Positions 56,794 to 64,000 of a DNA stretch of 64,000 nucleotides are shown here, piece after piece. A program made the position numbers and the translations under genes. Origin of the DNA: Coenobita brevimanus (lineage: Eukaryota; Arthropoda; Malacostraca; Decapoda; Coenobitidae); NCBI GenBank assembly GCA_032717465.1, contig CM064658.1, forward strand, positions 8,750,332 to 8,814,331, written 5' to 3'. Numbering within the stretch: position 1 is the first letter of the stretch; each line of letters starts with the position of its first letter. The notes below the pieces were generated by a model. It did no database searches. It was not told where the DNA came from and saw nothing but the letters and a program-made list of their open reading frames with translations.

Positions 56794-57121
56794 ATGGAGA
56801 TGACACCCGCTAGCATTTTATATGTGCATTTTTGCTGTAGTTTCCTTTTCTTGTCTTTATTTATACTATACGAAGACTATAGATTTGATAAGTTTGGTTT
56901 ATGTTAGTTTATAATTTTTTTTCATGTTCTTCATTTTAATAAGACATATATACAGTATATAGAAAATGATTAACTTTAGATCCATATCTGTTGTAGTACA
57001 GCGAGTATTGCTCTTTGGTAGGATCCCACATATGTACCCTGATGATGGCCACGTGAAGTGTCCGAAAATTCGGAGAAATATATTGAAAGAAAATGCTGGC
57101 GGGTGTCATGTACATCCTTAT
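56789..57121. mobile_element. 333-bp unit with 32-bp inverted ends between (TA)n tracts
   Basis: The left end ATAAGGATGGAGATGACACC (to 56820) and the right end (57090-57121) are inverted copies with about 28 of 32 positions matching. The interior holds CTGATGA (57039-57045) and GAAA (57063-57066) separated by a short imperfect hairpin, reminiscent of hammerhead ribozyme cores in Penelope-like elements. No coding capacity. Classification is open. Confidence 0.55.
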
Positions 57122-57170
57122 TTGTCTTTTATGGAAGTTACGGTGCCATGGGTCCATTGCTGATGTGCTG

Positions 57171-57172
<2 letters not shown>

Positions 57173-57253
<81 letters not shown>

Positions 57254-57296
57254 TTCCATGCATATATACAGACACACTTTCATGCACACGTACATA

Positions 57297-57346
<50 letters not shown>
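57173..57346. repeat. (TA)n-(CA)n-(TA)n compound microsatellite
   Basis: TA repeat 57173-57235, CA repeat 57236-57253, a 45-bp spacer with CATGCA phrases, then TA repeat 57298-57346. Confidence 0.95.
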
Positions 57347-57349
<3 letters not shown>

Positions 57350-58181
57350 GTATAATTCTGTTTGATTGATGTATTTTTTTCTATTTTTTCTTTGTTTTAT
57401 ATTCTTTAAACCTTATAAAGAAAAACCTAATCTAAAGACCCTAAAACTAATCACCTGACAGACAAATGGCTAACCTATACTAAATCCTACGGAGACAAAT
57501 AGCTAGGCCTACACTAATGGTAAAAATACCTCGACTAACAGAACACCATCGACTGCAGATATGTAATGCCTTTCTACATTACATACCTGCACTCATCACC
57601 TGCTGACTCAGTCGAGGCACAACCTAATATAGGGGACATCAATATATGAAAGGGAACCAGACGAGTCAGGAACGTTTCCATATACGTCAGCTGTCGGCCC
57701 TAATTAGGACAACTTTATGAAGATGGTGTAATGTATTTACCTAATATGTACAAAAAGTGAAATACCTCGCCCAACAGACCACCATCGACTGCAAACAAAC
57801 GTCTCTTGTTAAATCTGTTATCCCGTTGTATTTAGCTGTCCCGCTGTGACATCTCTCGTTTGATTCGTCAGCGTAATGGCAGGAGGGACTGTTCTAACTT
57901 AATTGTTGAACTAAACCGAGCCTAACTTGGCTTAACTGTGCCTAACATCTTAACCTAACGTAACCTAACCTAACCTATAGTTGGGAAACTGGAAAACGAA
58001 ATCCACCTTTGAGTACGTTGTCATCCATTGTGCCGGAAACGATCAGTCGTAAAGTGACGAAAATAACAAAGGGAAAATTTTTCAGTTAGAAAAGGTAAAT
58101 TGCCTCCCTGGAAACAGTAAGAAAAACACAGAAAACAATCTGGGGAAATATTAATTGAACTGATAAGGTTTTTCTGCTGTA
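57350..58181. other. No gene seen; direct repeat and (TAACC)n
   Basis: A segment of about 38 bp (aatacctcgactaacagaac to ccatcgactgca) at 57526-57563 recurs at 57760-57797. A short (AACCT)n run of arthropod telomere type lies at 57951-57978. No coding motif recognised. Confidence 0.5.
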
Positions 58182-58185
58182 TTAA

Positions 58186-61100
58186 CCCCTTAACCGCGGG
58201 TGTCATTCCAGAATGACGGCGACAAAACTGGACCAAACCGCGGGTGGCATTCTGGAATGATCGTGAATATTTTGAACACCGCGCGTTTTCCCGGCGCGCA
58301 AATATTCTCACGCAAGAGTAGCTGTCGAGTTCTTTCACGCCAGCCATCCCACACCTCCCTCCTCCAACCCCGAGGGGACCCCCCCCACCCCTGCCCTGAC
58401 CCGCGTCAGTCAGTATCTGTCCAGCTCTGTGCGTGATAATGGCGCTCCGTCCCGACTCATCGTCGCTCGCTTCCTCCTCTACAGTGTTTAGTGCTAGTGT
58501 TCCCTCTACCTCTACACCGGTAAAGGAACTGCCGACGGCGAGGCAGAAGGGGTTGAGCACTCCTGAAATTAGAACTGAGCTGGACAAAACAGTAAGTACT
58601 ACTCTTGATTGTGGCAGTGAAAGTGACACACTCACAGCAAGCAGTGATGATTTGGCAGTGATTGGTGGTGAACCATTTTCCATTGATAGTGACAGTGATG
58701 AAAGTGATCGTGTTGATTCCCCCCACCACCCCCAACTTACTCTGGGAAAGGAAAGGCTCCTATGGGCAAATCTGGTATTGCACGTGGGAAGGGAGTGAAG
58801 CGCAGGCTCACGTCTCCCACACCAGGCCCTAGTACGCATTTCCCATCAATTTCCCGTTCCCCTAGCCCAATTGCCCTCACATCATCATCATCATCATCTG
58901 TCGTGCCCTCTCCTCAGTCTACATCATCTGAGGAGTACGAATTACCAAAGCCTGCAAAGCAAGGGAAGGCAGGCCGTGCAGGCAGGCCTAGAACAAAGGG
59001 GATGCGTGGCAGTTGGAGGGCAAAGCTGGGCGATAAGCGAGGCGATAAGCGAGGTGATAAGCGGGGTAGAAAGGGTCAAGTTTCACCATGCACCAGGTCA
59101 GAAACCCCCCCGCCTGCCCCCCGCTCAGTTCCCTCACCCGCGCCACCCCCCCACTCACCACCCCCGCACTCACCCCCTTCCCCGTTGCCTCCTGCCTCAC
59201 CCACCTCCCGCTTGCCTCCTGCCTCACCTCCTGCCTCACCCATTGCCTCTACATCAGCTCCTTCTCACGGGGAAACGAGTGGAATGCAACCTGCCCCTGC
59301 CACTGAACCACGCACAGGGCAAGTTGATGCATTTGTTTGGACTGACGGTGGAGATTTCCAGCCACACAATCCACCGTTTGATATGACAAATGCTGGAATA
59401 CAGCCTGCCTTCCCATGCAACACAGGTGATGAGTTTGTTGATTACTTCCTGGCCTTCCTTGATGATGAAATTGTGCAGCATGTCAGCGATGAGACCAATA
59501 GGTATGCAACTCAGTGTGCAGCACAAGGGCTGGGACCTATTGGCTCGCCAAAGCAAGTGTCGTGGTTGCCTGTCGGGATCAGAGAGCTGTATGTATTTTT
59601 TGCACTCATGTTTTTGATGCCCCATATAAAGAGACATGAGTTGGAGGAGTACTGGCTCGTGGATGACATAACTACTATCCCCATATTCGGGAAGTATATG
59701 TCACGGGATCGGTTCCGACAGCTGCTTGGATACCTGCACTTCGCTGATAATGACAACCCGTCCCAAACTGACCCTTTGTGGAAAGTGAGGATTTCCTCAA
59801 CAAGATTAGGGATCGATTTATGCGATTTTTCAGGCCTATGCAGAAAGTCGTCATAGACGAGTCCCTGGTATTGTTCAGAGGACGTCTCAAATTCAGGCAG
59901 TACATCCCCAGCAAACGCCACCGCTTTGGGATAAAGTTCTTTGTGCTGTGTGACTGTGAGACGGGGTATATAATGGATTTTGTCATTTACTCGGCTAGCA
60001 CAATGGATGTGAACAGGAAAGACCCCCTTGGCTTCTCTGGCTCCATTGTAAAAGTGCTGATGGAGAGGTATTTTGGTGGTAATCATGTGCTGTACACAGA
60101 CAATTATTACACAGCACCGAAACTCTCCAAATACCTTACTGAACACGGCATTGGCACTGTTGGCACTGTACGGAGCTATAGGAAAGAGTGGCCTAGTTTC
60201 CCCGAAGCATCATCATCATCCAGGGGAGATGTTCACCTGAAGAAGTCAGACAAGCTTCTTGCGATCAGGTGGCATGACAAGAAGGTTGTCAATATGATCA
60301 GCACCATCCACAAGGGGGAAATGAAGAGAACTGGGAAGGTCAGCTACAGGACGGGAGAGCCAATCATGAAGCCTGATGCCGTCGTTGATTATAATGTAAA
60401 TATGAGACTCGTTGATAAGTCTGATATGATGATTGGCGAAATAGACTGTCTCAGGAGAAACACCCGATGGTACAGGAAGGCTTGCCTGCACATGCTCGAT
60501 ATGTGCATGCTCAATGCCTTCATTCTTTACAAGACACAAGTCGGGGGCATAAGGCAACCATCACTGAGACAGTTTTCCAAGACTGTCGTGCAGCAGCTAC
60601 TTGAACGATTTGGTCAGGTGACGGCCTTGATCCCGAGGCGACACTCTGACACACAACCTGACCGTCTTGAGTGCCGCAATTACATGAGCCGGCACCAGCT
60701 TGTGAAATTGCCTCCTAAAGCAGGCGGCAGGTTGTCACAGGGCCGCTGCAGAGTATGTTCAACCACCACACGAAGGCCTACGACGAGAAAAATGAGCACA
60801 CACCAGTGCCTTGAATGCCAAGTCGCTCTATGTGTAACTCCGTGCTTTGCCGAGTACCACTCTCTGAGTAAATACTGAAAGTGACAGTGATATATAGTGA
60901 TGCGACAGTGACGTGCTTTGCCAATAATTGTATAATGGATAATGTAGTAATAAGGGATATTTTGCCTAGAAAATAAAGGAAATATTGGCCAGTATAATAA
61001 GTGATATTGTAATAAGAGAATCTGCGGCACTTGTGGAATTCTGCGGCACTTATGTAATTCTGTGATGCGCCAGTGACGCAATATAGTAATAAGTGCATTG

Positions 61101-61606
61101 TAAATATAATGTACATTGCCCATATTATATGTAAAATAATATTAGAAGTTAGAAAGAATGAAAAGATCGCAGGAAACGTCAGTGAGCGGGTGCCGCCGCA
61201 GTGAAGTGAGGCGCAGCCGCAGTGAAGAGCGGGCGCAGCCGCAGGGAAGTGCCTTTTACCTACCTCAGTGAACACAGAGTGGGTGTTTATCGTATGTACA
61301 GTGTTCATATATGTTTATATTACTATTATGAGAGAGTGGTTGGCATTTGGTACTGGTGTGTGGGGCGTAAAATAGTTATTTCACACCCCTCACTTCTAAC
61401 GGCTCTCCCCGTCCTGTGAAAGTCAACGAAGTCATGAAACCTACATCAATGGAAAGCTGAAGGTTTGTACTTTCTAATGGTACCTTATTTTTTTTCTCTA
61501 GCTTTATTCTGTGCAGAGTTATTAAGGTTTAAAGGTTTGTTTACATTTGGCTGAAACCCCCGCGGGAGAGGACAGTCAGACCAAAACAATACCCGCGGTT
61601 AAGGGG
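58186..61606 (+). mobile_element. piggyBac transposon, complete, 3421 bp
   Basis: TTAA flanks both ends (58182-58185 and 61607-61610). The 16-bp TIRs CCCCTTAACCGCGGGT (58186-58201 and, inverted, 61591-61606) are perfect. A subterminal direct repeat (ACCGCGGGTG.CATTC at 58192 and 58239) contains the near-palindromes TCATTCCAGAATGA and CATTCTGGAATGA. The right subterminal region (61040-61260) has GC-rich tandem repeats (gcagccgcagtgaag). The single gene inside is a frameshifted transposase. Confidence 0.95.
58439..60878 (+). pseudogene. piggyBac transposase, two frameshifts
   Basis: This enzyme excises and inserts DNA at TTAA without leaving scars. Piece 1 starts MALRPDSSSLASS and has an acidic SIDSDSDESD segment. 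A frameshift near 58740 leads to piece 2 (to about 59790), which has a basic, Pro-rich linker, then DEFVDYFLAFLDDEIVQHV, FALMFLMPHIKRHELEEYW and SRDRFRQLLGYLHFADN, the N-terminal and first transposase domains. A one-base loss near 59795 leads to piece 3 (59778-60878). This has the catalytic acids in VIDESL (D27), LYTDNYYT (D108) and MRLVDKSD (D213), spaced 81 and 105 residues like the piggyBac DDD. The C-terminus is a cysteine-rich zinc finger (CRVC, CLEC, CVTPCFAEYH). Apart from the two shifts it appears intact. Confidence 0.95.
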
Positions 61607-61610
61607 TTAA

Positions 61611-61839
61611 GAAAAGCCTACATTTACCACGTGAATTGTTAACGCGAGGTAAACAAACATTGGAGACGATTGCTGGCGATTTAAGGCACGCAGTGGGCAC
61701 GCCCTAGCAAAGAAATCAATTCAGTACATCAAAAGTTTCACTTTCTTCATTAGACATTTTATGTAACCAAACAATGTATACAAAAAATTATGCAGGAATT
61801 AAAACCTACTAACTTACTGAAAACTAAAAGGGAACTTTT
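61611..61839. other. No recognised feature
   Basis: Sequence between the piggyBac right end and family W, without motifs. Confidence 0.4.
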
Positions 61840-62060
61840 GGTACCATGGCGACTTGGATTCTCAATCCAACAACAATTTCATAGACCAGGCAAGAGGTGT
61901 GGGGAGGAGGGGAAGGGATAGTAGAGACAGAACTCCAACCAGAAATATTTAATTTGAATCATTATAAAGCACTAACCACTGCCCTGCACCTCCATGGTGT
62001 ATTTTTTTTCTTTCATATCTGAAAACGGCATAATGCAACCGGAAAATAATAATAACAATA
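61840..62060. repeat. Family W fragment
   Basis: 'atttcatagaccaggcaaga' matches 32840 and 56260. 'gacagaactccaaccagaaatattt' matches 35170. 'aaaacggcataatgcaacc' matches 43730. Confidence 0.6.
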
Positions 62061-62088
62061 AATTTTTGGATAAAAGGAAACAGGATTT

Positions 62089-62213
62089 CTATCTATCTAT
62101 TGCCAGACGCCATAATCCTGTAAGGGATGGCCACTTGACTCGGCTCTGAGTTATTTGTTTTACAGGGAGGGGCACTAACCCTCCACCAATCCACTTATTG
62201 ACACGTAGGGAGC
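62089..62213 (-). mobile_element. Head-to-tail NL1 derivative, about 125 bp
   Basis: It reads (TATC)n then TTGCCAGACGCCATAATCCTG, the NL1 3' terminus (compare 13868-13905). After a 20-bp junction this is joined to GGGAGGGGCACTAACCCTCC and CACTTATTGACACGTAGGGA, the NL1 5' UTR (compare 16938-16990). All coding sequence is missing. It may be a non-autonomous element mobilised by NL1, comparable to RIME and ingi in trypanosomes, or a chance deletion. Confidence 0.7.
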
Positions 62214-62216
62214 ACT

Positions 62217-62465
62217 TATGGTTTGGTTGTATGGTTACCACCCAGCGTTGTAAATGGTTTCTTGGCTTACAGGAAACCATTTGGCTTGTCACTCAATGTA
62301 AAGCCACATGTAAAGGAAAGAAAGGCAATAAGAAGTAACAGGAAAGACGGGAGAAATAGGAAGAGAGGAGGGCAGGCACAGAAAAAGAATGATATAGGCT
62401 AAGGAAGAAGTAGGCAGCACTACATCAAGTGAGTGGATGATGGTCGCCACCACCTACCACTAAAA
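62217..62465 (+). repeat. Hairpin repeat family, copy 4
   Basis: It has the same structure as 43139-43445, with arms AAATGGTTTC and GAAACCATTT and the ending 'gtgagtggatgatggtcgcc', followed by 'accacctaccacta' in both copies. Confidence 0.8.
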
Positions 62466-62494
62466 CAGGATTTCATTACATCGAAATAATCTGG

Positions 62495-62765
62495 AGTCAA
62501 GCATCAATGTTGAGACAATGCACGCCCAATCCTCTATTAGCATCAGAGAAAAACAGATTTATCGTAACATGATTACCTTAAATATTTCAATGGAGACTGG
62601 ATAATCGTAAATTATAAGAAATCTTTTTATATAAATGTGACTTAGATCTTAAAAAATACCTTTTGGTATCCATCGACATACGAATATACGGTACCTCTGT
62701 CTCATCCCTCCCTCTCTGTCGTCAACCCTGGAGGAGGAGCTCTAACTTCACGTCCTGTATGTAAG

Positions 62766-62831
<66 letters not shown>

Positions 62832-63330
62832 TATAGGCTATGTACAGTATATATATCATTTTTAGAATTTAGAATTTGGTCGCTATTTATTTATTTATTT
62901 ATTTTTTATAATTTAACTGTGGCCCCACTTCACGGCAGGGGGGCATCGGGAGCCTCGCCCTCAGGCTACCACCCTGTCTAACACCTGGTCGTGGTTAAGG
63001 TCTACCATAATGCAAAATTTCGTGTTCATAGGTCAAAAAGTTGAATGCGGATATCTGTAATGACCAGGACTCTCGGGACCACCTTCCCCGACGGGGAAGC
63101 CCTTGGGGGTTTCACAGTGCCCAAAACTGCTCCTTTGGGAGGTTTGCTAACATGTCAAATTTCGTTTTCTTAGTCTCTCCTGGACACTTCTAAATACATA
63201 GAAATTGTGTCCTTTGAGAAATATTTCCCTCTCTTTCTCCGCCATCCCCATTCATTGTGGAGAGATACTGAGCATTGCTTACACGTTGTGTGGAGTGGGA
63301 AAGATCTCTCGCCTTTCCTCCCTCGCTTCC
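62495..63330. repeat. Family W copy, colinear with 43840-45120
   Basis: Shared blocks are 'gcatcaatgttgagacaa', the (TA)n tract (62767-62830), 'ggctaccaccctgtctaacacctggtc', 'caatgcaaaatttcg' (as aatgcaaaatttcg), 'aaaactgctcctttggg' and 'cacttctaaat'. It continues after the SINE as 'ttggcataaaatacaaaa' (63677 onward). Confidence 0.78.
62767..62830. repeat. (TA)n microsatellite in family W
   Basis: Uninterrupted TA repeat at the position equivalent to 44150-44200. Confidence 0.97.
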
Positions 63331-63582
63331 TGTGTAATTCACCGGGTCGGTCAGGATCACTTGATGGTCGTGATCGTCAGCATTTTACCCTCCCGGAAGG
63401 AAGCTGAAAGCTCATATAGTCCGATCTAAGGGCAAGGCTGTGACCTTCACACACCCGTCCCCTTGCTCAAGGGGGACAGTAACCACCCACTTCATCAGTG
63501 AAACTTTTCGCAACCTGAGCGAGGCGCGAACTCCCGTCTACCAGATGGCAAGCGAGAACGTTACCACTGCGCGAGCGAGCGA
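63331..63582 (-). mobile_element. tRNA-derived SINE, minus strand, copy 2
   Basis: Nearly the same sequence as 49178-49438, including the A box (GCAGTGGTAACG), B box (GGGAGTTCGCGCC) and the CCCTTGAGCAAGGGGACGG block. It lacks the short (AC)n expansion present in the other copy. It interrupts family W. Confidence 0.82.
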
Positions 63583-63630
63583 GTGTGTGTGTGTGTGTGT
63601 GTGTGTGAGTGTGTGTGTGTGTGTGAGTGT

Positions 63631-63676
<46 letters not shown>
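63583..63676. repeat. (GT)n microsatellite at the SINE head
   Basis: Interrupted GT/GAGT repeat directly upstream of the SINE on its strand. Confidence 0.95.
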
Positions 63677-63678
<2 letters not shown>

Positions 63679-64000
63679 TGGCATAAAATACAAAATAGAT
63701 AATATAGAGAAGCTGAAGGTTTAAAATTAATGACCATCTACTGAATGATCATCAAGACAAGCAATCACTTTTTACCACCACAACCTTTCTTCAAAATACA
63801 GTAACCCCTCCGTGGCCATGCAATTTTTACAATTTCGAAAACCGATTTTTTTTTTCTTTACCAAAATGAAGAGAATCGTCTGGCGCACCTGACAATGTAA
63901 TTTTTAGTTTCCTAAACCCATGTAATGCTTCACTAAGAAGTGCGGAAAATTTCGCAGAAAAACTGTTTACACGCCGGTGAAAACTACAGTAAGCAGAGAA
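63677..64000. repeat. Family W, right end, then unassigned
   Basis: 63677-63830 matches 45205-45345 ('gcataaaatacaaaa', 'ttaatgaccatc', 'tttttaccaccaca'). The rest to the window edge shows no feature. Confidence 0.6.

Noticed and set aside
57951..57978. (AACCT)n as a telomere or telomere junction
   Set aside because: Only a few imperfect units and ordinary transposon DNA on both sides. It is at most an interstitial patch.
1..64000. CRISPR arrays, bacterial operons, riboswitches, rRNA genes
   Set aside because: Nothing of this kind was seen. Repeat structure, introns and transposon types are those of an animal genome.

Overview
This is a eukaryotic, animal window with very low gene density. 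Long (GA)n, (CA)n and (TA)n tracts, many APE-type LINEs, (TAACC)n pentamers and an arthropod-like transposon mix suggest a decapod crustacean (crab, shrimp or lobster). That is an inference from repeat style; no marker gene proves it.

Host genes: only one is recognised. It is a lysosomal-type alpha-L-fucosidase (GH29) on the minus strand, seen as two exons (12620-12821 and 8966-9106) separated by a 3.5 kb intron full of repeats. The rest of the gene was not found. The intron holds decayed partial copies of the upstream exon's 3' end, and a (TG)30 tract abuts the acceptor of the downstream exon.

DNA transposons: 1-2177 is an IS630/Tc1/mariner-type element, cut by the window edge. It carries a transposase with a DD83E catalytic triad and one nonsense codon. 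2941-4232 and 19900-21166 are internally deleted derivatives with 73-bp terminal inverted repeats (TIRs) and TA duplications. The second sits inside a hAT-like element (19206-21401) built of GCGGAT subterminal repeats. A piggyBac element bounded by TTAA (58186-61606) carries a transposase broken by two frameshifts. A 214-bp piggyBac-type MITE lies at 18352-18565 and a 266-bp Tc1-type MITE at 11096-11361.

LINEs: four APE/RT families are present. NL1 has copies at 7391-7700(-), 9425-11010(+), 13864-17045(-) and 52640-55215(+). NL2 is complete at 27582-31054(-), with a GTCAAAT target duplication and one TGA in a 977-codon reading frame. NL3 is at 22130-25385(+), with a truncated near-identical copy at 50285-50985(+). 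An RTE/BovB-like copy lies at 39100-42526(+), split by a probable solo LTR. A Jockey-like relic (51250-52508 and 55306-55560) is split by a TIR element that itself contains NL1. An RNase H-bearing LINE tail is at 34050-35065(-), and a Ty3/gypsy fragment is at 44400-44925.

Other repeats: these include several tRNA-headed SINEs, a 1.1-kb inverted repeat (37985-39083), an AGGTCA-rich degenerate tandem family at four loci, and unclassified dispersed families (called V, W, Z and the hairpin repeat here). Microsatellites occur throughout. The window is best read as intronic or intergenic DNA in which transposons have repeatedly inserted into one another.
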